A stretch of DNA of 64,000 nucleotides from an uncultured Ruminococcus sp. (GCA_945868475.1 CAMBLM010000001.1:1-64000), one strand, 5' to 3'. Positions 26,111 to 35,163 are shown, counted from the stretch's first letter. The notes: generated from the letters alone by a model not told the origin. Program-made: numbers and translations.

Positions 26111-29100
26111 ATGTCATCAATTTATACCGAAGCCGACTACGAAAATTCCATAATCGAACTGTTCAAAAATGATTTAGGCTATGAACACACATACGGTCCC
26201 GATATTGAAAGAGATTTCTATAGTCCACTGTATGAAGAGGTTCTTACGGATTCTCTATACCGCCTGAATAAAGGACTGCCCGATGATGCCATACAAGAAG
26301 CACTTTATAAGTTAAAAAACTTTGAAAACGGAGAGCTTGTACAAAAAAATGCTGTATTTATGGACTATCTGCAAAATGGAATACAGGTAAAATATTTTGC
26401 TGACGGTGAGGAACATTCATCTATAGTTTATCTAGTTGACTATAAAAATCCGGAAACCAACTCCTTTATTGTTGCAAATCAATGGACGTTTATTGAGAAT
26501 AGCAACAAGCGTCCCGATGTTATATTGTTCTTAAATGGCTTACCTGTTGTGGTTATTGAATTAAAATCCCCCTCTCGTGAGGAAACGAATGCATCAGAGG
26601 CATACAGGCAGCTGCGGAATTATATGAAAGAGATTCCATCAATGTTTATCTATAACGCAATTTGCGTTATGAGCGATCAGCTGACCTCCAAAGCCGGAAC
26701 AATTACTTCCAGCGAAGATAGATTTATGGAGTGGAAAACTAAAGACGGAAATTATGAAAACACTCAGTATGCGCAGTTTGATACGTTTTTTGAGGGCATA
26801 TTTCCAAAAGAACGACTACTTGATATTATAAAGAATTTTATCTGCTTTTCAAATGACGGTTCTAATAATACCAAAATTTTTGCAGGCTATCATCAGTATT
26901 TTGCAGTTCGAAAAGCAATCGAATCAACAAAGCACGCTTCTGTTACTGATGGTAAGGGTGGCGTTTTCTGGCATACACAGGGCAGCGGAAAATCTCTGTC
27001 TATGGTATTCTATGCTCATCTTTTGCAGGAAACACTTGACAGTCCGACAATTGTTGTACTGACTGACAGAAATGACCTTGATAATCAACTTTATGGACAA
27101 TTTGCCAAGTGCAGCGGTTTTCTGAGACAAGAACCTGTTCAGGCAGATAAGAGAAGATTATCTGAACAAGACAAAGAACGTAATGCTCATTTGAAAAAAG
27201 GCGAAAAACCAATTATCGGATTGATGGACTGGCTAAATAACGTAAAAGCAAATGGTATTATTTTTACCACTATGCAAAAATTTGAGGAATCAAGTGAACC
27301 TCTATCCGAACGCCGCAACATCATTGTTATGGCAGATGAAGCTCACAGAGGACAGTACGGTTTATCCGAAAAGGTTGACGAAAAAACCGGAAAAATCAAA
27401 ATAGGTACAGCTCGTGTTATCCGAAACAGTCTGCCAAATGCTACATATATCGGATTTACAGGTACGCCCATTTCATCAAAGGACCGCAGCACCATTGAAG
27501 TGTTTGGAAATTATATTGACATTTACGATATGACCCAAGCAGTTGAGGATGGAGCAACACGCCCTGTATACTACGAAAGCCGTGTAATAAAGCTAAATCT
27601 TGATGAAAAGACATTGAAGCTGATTGACGCTGAATATGATATTATGGCTGCCAATGCAGATGCAGAAATCATCGAGAAGAGCAAGCACGAACTTGGACAG
27701 ATGGAAGCTATCCTTGGAAATGATAATACTATTAATTCCTTGGTCAGCGATATTCTTGAACATTATGAAAATAACCGTGAAAATCTGCTTACAGGTAAAG
27801 CAATGATCGTAGCATATTCCAGACCTATTGCCATTAAGATTTATAAACGCATTCTGGAACTACGCCCATCATGGACAGAAAAAGTTGGCGTTGTTATGAC
27901 TTCCGGAAATAACGATCCCGAAGAATGGCGTGAAGTCATAGGCAACAAACGACACAAAGATGAACTTGCAAATAAATTTAAAGATAATGACAGCCCTATG
28001 AAAATTGCCATAGTTGTAGATATGTGGCTCACAGGATTTGATGTCCCGTCACTTGCAACAATGTATGTTTACAAGCCGATGTCAGGACATAATCTTATGC
28101 AGGCTATTGCACGTGTAAACCGTGTTTTCAGAGATAAAGAAGGCGGACTTGTTGTTGACTATGTAGGTATTGCAACAGCTTTGAAGCAGGCAATGAATGA
28201 CTATACCGCTCGTGATAAAAAGAATTATGGTAATACCGATGTTGCCAAAGTCGCATATCCGAAATTCCTGGAAAAGCTGTCTGTTTGCCGTGATAAATTT
28301 CACGGTTATGATTATTCCAAGTTCACCACAGGCACAGATCTTGAAAGATCAAAAACAATAAGCGGAGCCGTAAACTTTATTATTGGCAGAGAAAAGACTG
28401 ATGATAAGGATTCTTTTGTAAAAGAAGCTCTCATGCTTCATCAGGCACTTTCACTTTGTTCCTCTATGGTCGATGAGGAAATGCGTTATGAAGCTGCATT
28501 TTTTGAAGCTGTTCGTGTTCTTGTTCTTAGGCTTACAAATACAGGTGTTGGCCAAAAATTATCATTGCCTGAAATTAATGGACGTATCAATGAACTTTTG
28601 AAGCAAAGTATCAAAAGTGATGGCGTGATCAACCTTTTTTCCGATATTAAGGAAGAGTTTTCTCTGTTTGACCCTAAGTTTCTTCAGGAAGTTGCCAATA
28701 TGAAGGAGAAAAATCTTGCTGTTGAACTGCTTAAAAAGCTGATTGCTGAACAGGTTTCCGTATATCGAAGGACAAATGTAGTCAAGACTGAAAAATTCAG
28801 CGAAATAATGCAGCGTTCTCTTAATGCTTATCTCAACGGTATGCTGACAAATGAAGAAGTAATTGAGGAAATGCTTAACTTGGCAAAGCAGATCGCTGCT
28901 GCACAAAAAGAAGGAGATAAGCTTGGATTAACACCAGATGAACTTGCATTTTATGATGCTTTAACCAAACCTCAGGCAATCAAAGATTTCTATGAGAATG
29001 ACGAATTGATAGCCATTACAAAAGAGCTAACTGATACACTTCGTAAAAATAAAACCATTGATTGGCAAAAACGGGAGTCCGCCCGAGCAAAAATGCGTAT

Positions 29101-29215
29101 GATGATAAAAAAGCTGCTGAAAAAACACCGTTATCCCCCCGAGGGAATGGAAGATGCTGTTCAAACTGTTATGACACAATGTGAATTGTGGACGGATAAT
29201 AATGAAATGAATTAA
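26111..29215 (+). CDS. hsdR: Type I restriction endonuclease subunit R
   Basis: About 1034 residues. The N-terminal nuclease core is RPDVILFLNGLPVVVIELKS (residues ~134-153, PD...ExK). The translocase has Walker A HTQGSGKSLSMVFYAH (~287), DEAH in MADEAHRGQYGLSE (~407), TGTPIS and a helicase motif VI in QAIARVNRVFRDKEGG. Length and order are normal for HsdR. It cleaves and translocates unmethylated DNA with HsdM2S. ATG at 26111 is preferred over GTG at 26102. No defect is visible, so restriction would be active if HsdS is. Confidence 0.95.
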   Translation: MSSIYTEADYENSIIELFKNDLGYEHTYGPDIERDFYSPLYEEVLTDSLYRLNKGLPDDAIQEALYKLKNFENGELVQKNAVFMDYLQNGIQVKYFADGEEHSSIVYLVDYKNPETNSFIVANQWTFIENSNKRPDVILFLNGLPVVVIELKSPSREETNASEAYRQLRNYMKEIPSMFIYNAICVMSDQLTSKAGTITSSEDRFMEWKTKDGNYENTQYAQFDTFFEGIFPKERLLDIIKNFICFSNDGSNNTKIFAGYHQYFAVRKAIESTKHASVTDGKGGVFWHTQGSGKSLSMVFYAHLLQETLDSPTIVVLTDRNDLDNQLYGQFAKCSGFLRQEPVQADKRRLSEQDKERNAHLKKGEKPIIGLMDWLNNVKANGIIFTTMQKFEESSEPLSERRNIIVMADEAHRGQYGLSEKVDEKTGKIKIGTARVIRNSLPNATYIGFTGTPISSKDRSTIEVFGNYIDIYDMTQAVEDGATRPVYYESRVIKLNLDEKTLKLIDAEYDIMAANADAEIIEKSKHELGQMEAILGNDNTINSLVSDILEHYENNRENLLTGKAMIVAYSRPIAIKIYKRILELRPSWTEKVGVVMTSGNNDPEEWREVIGNKRHKDELANKFKDNDSPMKIAIVVDMWLTGFDVPSLATMYVYKPMSGHNLMQAIARVNRVFRDKEGGLVVDYVGIATALKQAMNDYTARDKKNYGNTDVAKVAYPKFLEKLSVCRDKFHGYDYSKFTTGTDLERSKTISGAVNFIIGREKTDDKDSFVKEALMLHQALSLCSSMVDEEMRYEAAFFEAVRVLVLRLTNTGVGQKLSLPEINGRINELLKQSIKSDGVINLFSDIKEEFSLFDPKFLQEVANMKEKNLAVELLKKLIAEQVSVYRRTNVVKTEKFSEIMQRSLNAYLNGMLTNEEVIEEMLNLAKQIAAAQKEGDKLGLTPDELAFYDALTKPQAIKDFYENDELIAITKELTDTLRKNKTIDWQKRESARAKMRMMIKKLLKKHRYPPEGMEDAVQTVMTQCELWTDNNEMN

Positions 29216-29349
29216 TCGGTTATGAAAATAACCATGTTATCATCAAGATGATGACGTACAAAATTACCAAAAGAAATTATATGTGGTTATATGCCAAAAC
29301 GCCAAGCCTTATAAATCAAGACTCGGCGTTAATTTATTCCGAACTTTTG

Positions 29350-30069
29350 TCAGGACTTTTTATCCTCATCCAAAGCGTGTTCCTTACGGTAACGTTCTAT
29401 GTCGTCAACTTCTTTCTGATCTCTTGCCTGTTCTCTGAGTCTTGCAAGCATATCAAGGTTTCCGGATTCCCTAAATTCAGTATCTTTAGGGCTTCTTCTG
29501 CGTTCCTGTGAACCATAACGTCTGTCAAAGGCATTATAACAGGTGCAAAGCTCAATAGAATAGAGCATCTCATTCTGACTGCGCAGCATATTTTCAATAT
29601 GCGAAAGACGTTTTTCGATAATCTCATTCTTGTCATCAGACTTGTAGCTTTTCACTATTTTCATGGCTTTCTCGGATATCTCACAATCGCCATCTGTAAA
29701 AATATACACTACTGCCGAAATAAGGTCAGCCTTGCTTGCGGTCTCAGAAAACTTACGCCTTACCGCAGCCATAACGCTTTTCGGAAGATACTTAACTGTT
29801 TCAAGATCATTGTCAGTCTTTGAAACCGTTGTACGATGAGTGGTTGTCTTTTTTTGATTCTCTGTTGTTAAGTTCTGCTCTGCTTCATACTCCTCTTTGG
29901 TATTTTGATCATCAGGATTCTGAATACGCTCACCGGATTCGGCTTTTGATCTTAACTCGTTGGTTTTATTAATCATCCATCTAGTAAAATCAGCGCCTAC
30001 TAGACCTTTGGGCATTTGAGCCATAATTTCCGGCGTCAGTAATGGGGTGTTTTTGTTTTCATTTTTCAT
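29350..30069 (-). CDS. Charged protein of unknown function, beside the origin-like region
   Basis: 239 residues from ATG 30069 (GGAGG seven to eight bases upstream). A disordered, polar N-terminal 90 residues leads to KYLPKSVMAAVRRKFSETAS and a helical, basic C-terminus with RLSHIENMLRSQNEMLYSIE and RRYGSQERRRSPKD. It may be a DNA-binding accessory protein for mobilisation or replication, given its place next to the hairpin region, but I recognise no family. Bases 29216-29349 hold nothing else. Confidence 0.55.
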   Translation of the reverse strand: MKNENKNTPLLTPEIMAQMPKGLVGADFTRWMINKTNELRSKAESGERIQNPDDQNTKEEYEAEQNLTTENQKKTTTHRTTVSKTDNDLETVKYLPKSVMAAVRRKFSETASKADLISAVVYIFTDGDCEISEKAMKIVKSYKSDDKNEIIEKRLSHIENMLRSQNEMLYSIELCTCYNAFDRRYGSQERRRSPKDTEFRESGNLDMLARLREQARDQKEVDDIERYRKEHALDEDKKS

Positions 30070-30490
30070 AGCGTCATTCCTCCAGGTGTAAAAATTTAAT
30101 GTTGTATAAAACGTCGTTTGCACTATACTGCATTCCGAAAAACTTACCTATATTTCGGATACGATACAGCACTTCTTATCAGAACATACAGATGCAATTA
30201 ATCCATTTTCTCAGCACGTATGTTCCTGGATTTGTATCAATTATACATTAGGATTCATAATTTGTCAAGTGTTTTTTTATTTTTTCTTTAACTTCTTTAA
30301 AATGACATATTCGTTTATAATTTTTTGAACTTCAATTACAGTGATACCCTAAAACGGAATGTCACTTTTATTCGAAAACAATAGTCAATATTACTTAACA
30401 TTCACTTAATAATAAATCATACCAGACTTAATATAATATTCAAACTTTATATTAAGTTCCTTTTGTACCCAATGTGACAACCAATCAAAA

Positions 30491-30816
30491 ACATGGTCCC
30501 ATTTCTATGAATGAAGCATACGTATTTACGTCATTTGAGAGATACAAAAACACCAAAGGACCAAAAGGACCATGTTCATCACATAACTTGGGACCACACT
30601 TGTACCCTCTTGAAACCGCGTAGGTACGCGGTGCGCGCTGTTGCCTCAGCTTACGCTTCGGGGAACAGCTTAAAATTGGGGAAGAGCATAAGGGGCGGTG
30701 TCACATCGGTCAAAATAACCGATGTTGTCAGCATAGCTGACTCCGCTGCCCTGCGCTATCGCTCCGGTCACTTTTTGCTGCACAAAAAGCCCTTACCGGC
30801 TGCATGCATCAGCCGG
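30491..30816. other. Hairpin-rich origin-like region (candidate oriT or replication origin)
   Basis: Inverted repeats follow one another: ACATGGTCC/GGACCATGT (30491-30499, 30567-30575), ACCGCGTA-GG-TACGCGGT (30615-30632), CATCGGT/ACCGATG (30704-30724), GTCAGC-ATA-GCTGAC (30727-30741), CTTTTTG/CAAAAAG (30771-30789) and CCGGCTG/CAGCCGG (30796-30816). GGACCA repeats lie at 30558-30572. An open frame crosses it but has no ribosome binding site. The flanks 30070-30490 are AT-rich with no gene visible. Confidence 0.55.
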
Positions 30817-31038
30817 GTTTCAGCTGAAAATATAAAGATATGAAACTGCTCTTTCCCGAAATCAACTTGCATAAAGGAATAAAAAATGCGTCGATTTCCT
30901 TTTACAATAGGCTGCAAATATCACAAACATATTCATTTTTGTTGCGGTCTATTTAAGGATACGATAATGGGTCAACGATTCTTTGTCTATCCTAATATGG
31001 TTATCAATCAGCCCAAAATATTTTCAATAACAGACCAT

Positions 31039-31260
31039 GGCGGTGCAATGAGCACCGCCGATTGTTTTTTAAAGGGTTTGAAATCATATCGCCAGAGCAT
31101 TCATGTGCTTGGTTGAGATAGATTTTCATATCCATACAGGTCACGGTGCCTTGCGGCACCGCGGTTTGTTTTTAAAGGGATATATGCAGGAATATGTCAG
31201 CAGTTCTTGTGTAAACCCTTGTAATTATCATTCTCACATAAACAGCAGCAGGGCTGCTGT
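31039..31260 (+). other. Three evenly spaced terminator-like hairpins upstream of spoVG
   Basis: Stems are GGCGGTGC/GCACCGCC (31039-31059), CGGTGCC/GGCACCG (31144-31161) and ACAGCAGC/GCTGCTGT (31242-31260), about 100 bases apart. The first two are followed by nearly the same tail (TTGTTTTTTAAAGGG and TTTGTTTTTAAAGGG), the third by GGTGGGTTTTCAAAGG. The rest of 30817-31460 has no convincing gene. They could be attenuators or ends of short RNAs. Confidence 0.5.
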
Positions 31261-31460
31261 CGGTGGGTTTTCAAAGGTCGGTTAAGAGAGCGACGGTAAT
31301 GTCGGCAGCTGTTGCTTTCTTGACTGCCAATTCAATTCAGAAGGAGCTGAACAAAATGAAGTTACATTTCAATCCCATATAGCAATACTATGCTTGCTCA
31401 ACATTCATGCTGTCACAAATCAAAACAAAAACAATTCAAAACGAAAGGACGTTAATACCT

Positions 31461-31754
31461 ATGACTATTTCCGATATTAAAATTCGCAAGACATTCTCCG
31501 AGGGCAACCTCAAAGCTATCGTTTCTATCACGCTTGATAACTGCCTGGCAATACACGATATCAAAATCGTTCAGGGCAGCGACAGAGTCTTCGCAGCCAT
31601 GCCGAGCCGTAAGGATGATACCGGCATCTATCGTGACATCATTCATCCTATTGACCCTGAAACGAGGGATGAAGTTGAAAACGCAATCATCTCCGCTTAC
31701 GAAAGGTATGTTGAGATTGAAAAGATTATGAACGCTGAAGAAGCTAACGATTAA
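31461..31754 (+). CDS. spoVG: SpoVG family protein
   Basis: 97 residues. ISDIKIRKTFSEGNLKAIVS, LDNCLAIHDIKIVQG, MPSRKDDTGIYRDIIHP and a final helix follow the SpoVG pattern throughout. SpoVG proteins bind RNA or DNA and affect sporulation, septation and virulence genes. A start at 31461 gives the usual length; the upstream in-frame extension has no family similarity. A terminator follows at 31765. Its presence in a mobile element, next to a second copy, is unusual. Confidence 0.9.
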   Translation: MTISDIKIRKTFSEGNLKAIVSITLDNCLAIHDIKIVQGSDRVFAAMPSRKDDTGIYRDIIHPIDPETRDEVENAIISAYERYVEIEKIMNAEEAND

Positions 31755-31764
31755 AACCAACAAG

Positions 31765-31804
31765 ACCCGTTTCCGGAACATCACATTTCGGAAACGGGTT
31801 CTTT
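31765..31804 (+). terminator. Terminator after spoVG
   Basis: ACCCGTTTCCG (31765-31775) pairs with CGGAAACGGGT (31789-31799), followed by TCTTTG. Confidence 0.75.
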
Positions 31805-31838
31805 GTAAACTATACTATATATATGAAAGGATAACGCT

Positions 31839-32117
31839 ATGACGATAAATCATATTGAAGTAATAAGGTCATGCGATAAAGGTCTGCTCAGGGCGGTTTT
31901 CTCCGCCACAATAGATAACAGCTTGACGATAGTTGGAATAAAAGTCATACAAGGTCGCTCAAAAAGGTTTGTATTGCTTCCATGCCGGAAAAACAAGCTT
32001 GGTCTATATGAGGAAATACTTCGGTTTTCTAACGATGAGGATAGGCTGCTTTTTGAGGAAACTATTCTTAAAGCTTACGATAAATATATGGAGATCAAGG
32101 ATGCTTTTGAAGAATAA
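31839..32117 (+). CDS. Divergent SpoVG-like protein
   Basis: 92 residues aligned over full length to the preceding SpoVG: INHIEVIRSCDKGLLRAVFS, IDNSLTIVGIKVIQGRSKRF, then LPCRKNKLGLYEEILRF. The MPSRK core has become LPCRK and the DI.HP motif EILRF. It has its own GAAAGGATAACGCT leader. It may be a partner or competitor of the first copy. Confidence 0.8.
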   Translation: MTINHIEVIRSCDKGLLRAVFSATIDNSLTIVGIKVIQGRSKRFVLLPCRKNKLGLYEEILRFSNDEDRLLFEETILKAYDKYMEIKDAFEE

Positions 32118-32470
32118 AGCTTTAATATTCAATTAAGTATATGAACAAGTAATGAACTTTTGTAAAAAATGCACAAAATCGGGTAATTCGAAAAAATTCT
32201 TCTAAACTATGCTGCAAGCAGTTAAATGCGTGCATCTTCCACATCAGCCCCAAAATCAATATGTAGAATTTGAGTCAGAGATATTGACACCCTGCCACGA
32301 TATATGGTATAATACAATTGTAGAAACTTGTTACCCAAAGACATTTTATCAGACAGCAATTGAAGAGCACAATCATTATCCATTGCTCATTTGTAATATG
32401 ACACCTATGAAACGTTGATTAATCGTTATCTTTATATAAATCATAATCATCGTTTTACATACTATATTTA

Positions 32471-32518
32471 CAGCTGTCTGATACATACTCTTGTATTTGG
32501 GCAGCTGTGTTTTTTTAC
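32471..32518 (+). terminator. Candidate terminator in a 556-base gap
   Basis: CAGCTG (32471-32476) and CAGCTG (32502-32507) enclose an inner ATACA/TGTAT stem and are followed by TGTTTTTTT. Bases 32118-32673 otherwise contain no frame with a ribosome binding site. Confidence 0.45.
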
Positions 32519-32673
32519 AAATATCTTTTAAGGAGAGTGATAATTCAGCTATTCCAGATATCATAAGTGGGAATGACATGGGTTAAAATGAACGTTAATC
32601 ACACACTTAATGCTGTTATTAAATGTATATTCTCGTTCGTATCTGTCAAATTTATCACATAGAGGTGAAACTT

Positions 32674-32892
32674 ATGAATTTGTTTATAGACCAAACAACT
32701 CGTGATATCGATATCTGGTTAATGGCAAAAGAAAAAGACAATGAAGAAACAGCTAAAATCCTTGATATTATTCTAAACTACTGTAAAGACAATAACTTGC
32801 ATCCTACAGTATTCATTTCAGGGAGAAAGAATCTCAACGAAACTACCCTCTCTCTGCTTATCAACCAGTTGAAAGGCAAGGATTCTGCCTAA
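32674..32892 (+). CDS. Small protein upstream of the recombinase, unknown function
   Basis: 72 residues starting MNLFIDQTTRDIDIWLMAKE, preceded by AGAGGTG. It is helical with NETTLSLLINQLKG at the end. Size and position fit a recombination directionality factor for the serine recombinase, but nothing in the sequence proves that. A terminator follows at 32900. Confidence 0.5.
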   Translation: MNLFIDQTTRDIDIWLMAKEKDNEETAKILDIILNYCKDNNLHPTVFISGRKNLNETTLSLLINQLKGKDSA

Positions 32893-32899
32893 TGAAAAA

Positions 32900-32933
32900 G
32901 GGTATCGCTTATCAAAACGATACCCTTATTTTT
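32900..32933 (+). terminator. Terminator between the small gene and the recombinase
   Basis: GGGTATCG (32900-32907) pairs with CGATACCC (32918-32925), followed by TTATTTTT. Confidence 0.8.
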
Positions 32934-32946
32934 CCTGTTGACCATT

Positions 32947-32980
32947 ACACAAACATTGTGTTACTATATTACTATATAAT
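32947..32980 (+). promoter_or_regulatory. Recombinase promoter with palindromic operator candidate
   Basis: ACACAA-ACA-TTGTGT (32947-32961) overlaps the -35 region of a promoter whose TATAAT is at 32975-32980, just before AAAGGATGTG and the start at 32996. Confidence 0.5.
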
Positions 32981-32995
32981 AAAGGATGTGAAACG

Positions 32996-35098
32996 ATGAT
33001 TCAAAAAATTGCTGCATACTGCCGTATTTCCGTTGACGAAGAAAAAGACAGTGAGAATACTTCTATCGAAAACCAGAAAAGCATTATTTCCGATCACATT
33101 GAAAAATATTTTCCCAACAGCATCGTGGAGTATTATGAGGACCGTGACCGTTCGGGATATACCTTTGAACAGCGTGAAGGCTATCAGGAAATGCGTAAAG
33201 GTCTGATGAGCGGTCAATATGATATACTTATTATTAAAGATTTTTCACGTTTCTCCAGAAGAAACAGCAGAGGTCTTGCAGAGCTTGAAGACCTTAGAGA
33301 TAACGGTGTTCGCATTATCTCTATAAACGACAATGTTGACTATCCCAAGGACGATGACTGGCTGCAGATACAGTTTCGATTTTTGATGAATGAAATGCCT
33401 GTTACCGACACAAGCAAAAAGGTACGCAAGGTAGTCGAAAACCGCCAGAAGGACGGTAAATGGATCTGCAGCGTTCCTTACGGCTACACAATGACCGACA
33501 GCAAGGCGATGAAGTTTGAGATTAACGAAAAGCAGGCAGAAGTCGTTCGTATGATCTATGATATGTATCTTTCCGGTATGGGCTACAAATCGATCGCAAG
33601 GAAGCTTACGGAAATGAATATCCCCACCGCAAGACAGGACGAAATAGTCCGCCGTGAAACCATGGGAAAAACCACCCGTCTGAAAAGCAGCAACTGCTGG
33701 AGTATAGTTTCAGTCAGCGAGATACTTCGCAATGACTTCTATATCGGTACTCTCCGTCAGCATAAATTCAGCAGAAAAAAGATAAACGGCAGCAGTATGC
33801 CTCTCCCCGAAAGCGAACATATCGTTATAGAAAACTTTCATACGCCAATTATTTCCGTAAATGTCTTTGAACAGGTACAGCAGCAGCTTGAAATTCGTTC
33901 CCGTTCCAATTACAGAGGAATAAAGAAGTACAGAACAGACTACACAGGATTTCTACTCTGCGGCGACTGCGGCATGCCTATGTCGTCTATGAGCCGTCCG
34001 GATCTTGCGCCTGCTTATCGCTGCAGCACTTATACAAAGCACGGTAAGTCGCATTGCACATCTCATCATATCAGAATAGACCGTCTTGACAGCATTCTAA
34101 AAAAATGTATAGTAAAGCTTCGGGATAACTCTGTTCTGATTGCAGAAAAGCTGGACAAGCTTCTTGCCGAGCAACAGAAGACAAACACTTCCGCCGATAC
34201 ATCCGAAACGATAAACCGGCAGATCACGCAGCTTAAATCGGAGCTTACCGCTGCGACTACACAGCGTATAAGAGATATTATGGCTAATCCTACACAGGAA
34301 GAGCTTATTAATGAAACCTACGACAACATTATTTCAGAACATTCGAAAAAGATAGATGGTCTTAATGCCCAGCTTGAACTTATGTCCAAACGTGACAAGG
34401 CGGTAAGCAGTACGAACAAAGCAGCTGCCACAACAGCAAATATACTGAACGGCATACTTGAAAAGGAAAGACTTGACAAAGTTGACATAGGGAATATAGT
34501 TGAAAGCATAAGCGTTTATGATGACCACGTTGAAGTAAAGCTTCTTGCCGATATTGATGCTATCATCAATGCCGAATCGGAGCTTTCATTGCTGCAGAAC
34601 AGCATAGGTACGTCATTTGACGAGTGTGTAACTGTTATCAGCGAAGGCGACCCGTTGGAGATCTACACAAGCGCAGACGGAGAGGTCATTTTCAAAAAGT
34701 ATTCGGCTATAAACGAGATGGCAAACTCGGCTTCGCAGGTCGCCGAAGTCATGACACGTCTTGCTAACTGCCCGACCGTTGTTTTTGACCGCGACCACGT
34801 TGTCGCAGTTGCGGGCGTACAGAAGAAAGAATTCAGCGAGCGGCGTGTTTCCCGTGCTTTGGAGGAATATCTCGAAAGCCGCAAGAACTATATCCGCTCA
34901 TCAAGTGCTGATGCAAAGGTATTTCCCGTTGAGGGCGTCGATCAGGCTGCCCTCGCTTGCTCTCCTATCCTTGCTTCCGGTGATGTTACAGGCGCGGTTG
35001 CTTTTCTTGCTCCCAACGACAGTGCCATTGCCAACGAAGTTCAGCAGAACCTCATCCAAGCCGCAGCACAGTTTCTCGGCAAGCAGATTGAGGACTGA
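32996..35098 (+). CDS. Large serine recombinase fused in frame to the SpoVT C-terminal domain
   Basis: 700 residues. Residues 1-~549 are a large serine recombinase: catalytic Ser12 in AAYCRISVDEE, DRDRSGYTFEQREGY, a Recombinase domain, a zinc ribbon (LLCGDCGMPMSS...YRCSTYTKHGKSHC) and a coiled coil. Residues from EGDP (~550) to 700 (LEIYTSADGEVIFKKY...VGAVAF-like GAF end, LIQAAAQFLGKQIED) are the tail of the split spoVT. The switch falls exactly at the 15-bp attR core. In the circular form the recombinase would instead end with the 21 codons now at 1838-1901. Thus the host regulator tail is now under the recombinase promoter. Confidence 0.9.
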   Translation: MIQKIAAYCRISVDEEKDSENTSIENQKSIISDHIEKYFPNSIVEYYEDRDRSGYTFEQREGYQEMRKGLMSGQYDILIIKDFSRFSRRNSRGLAELEDLRDNGVRIISINDNVDYPKDDDWLQIQFRFLMNEMPVTDTSKKVRKVVENRQKDGKWICSVPYGYTMTDSKAMKFEINEKQAEVVRMIYDMYLSGMGYKSIARKLTEMNIPTARQDEIVRRETMGKTTRLKSSNCWSIVSVSEILRNDFYIGTLRQHKFSRKKINGSSMPLPESEHIVIENFHTPIISVNVFEQVQQQLEIRSRSNYRGIKKYRTDYTGFLLCGDCGMPMSSMSRPDLAPAYRCSTYTKHGKSHCTSHHIRIDRLDSILKKCIVKLRDNSVLIAEKLDKLLAEQQKTNTSADTSETINRQITQLKSELTAATTQRIRDIMANPTQEELINETYDNIISEHSKKIDGLNAQLELMSKRDKAVSSTNKAAATTANILNGILEKERLDKVDIGNIVESISVYDDHVEVKLLADIDAIINAESELSLLQNSIGTSFDECVTVISEGDPLEIYTSADGEVIFKKYSAINEMANSASQVAEVMTRLANCPTVVFDRDHVVAVAGVQKKEFSERRVSRALEEYLESRKNYIRSSSADAKVFPVEGVDQAALACSPILASGDVTGAVAFLAPNDSAIANEVQQNLIQAAAQFLGKQIED
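34642..34656 (+). repeat. attR core of the integrated element
   Basis: CGAAGGCGACCCGTT, identical to 1823-1837. Left of it is recombinase coding sequence, right of it is spoVT. Confidence 0.85.
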
Positions 35099-35118
35099 CT
35101 CTTTTCTCATAAAAATTC

Positions 35119-35163
35119 AGTGCCGCACAGACCCTTTTGTGAGTTTGTGCGGCACTGTTTATT
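35119..35163 (+). terminator. Terminator of the split spoVT gene
   Basis: AGTGCCGCACA (35119-35129) pairs with TGTGCGGCACT (35146-35156), then GTTTATTTTA. Confidence 0.85.

Larger units (their letters stand above)
1823..34656 (+). mobile_element. Integrated element (~32.8 kb) in spoVT, large-serine-recombinase type
   Basis: It is bounded by a 15-bp direct repeat inside the two parts of a split spoVT-like gene. It carries a large serine recombinase at its right end, whose 3' end forms the junction. The cargo is dominated by toxin, nuclease, ATPase, ADP-ribose and restriction genes. There is a hairpin-rich origin-like region near 30.5-30.8 kb beside a charged protein of unknown role. No relaxase, coupling protein, type IV secretion gene or phage structural gene is recognisable, so it is either mobilised in trans or a satellite-like integrative element. 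Excision should restore spoVT. Confidence 0.85.

Noticed and set aside
30511-30843. A 110-codon plus-strand frame across the hairpin region
   Set aside because: No ribosome binding site, odd composition that follows the inverted repeats, and no protein-like pattern; treated as structured non-coding DNA.
32209-32418. A 69-codon plus-strand frame before the small recombinase-linked gene
   Set aside because: No ribosome binding site and no family; the interval looks like leader and terminator sequence.
1823-34656. Prophage interpretation of the element
   Set aside because: No capsid, portal, terminase, tail, lysis or replication gene is recognisable anywhere between the att cores.
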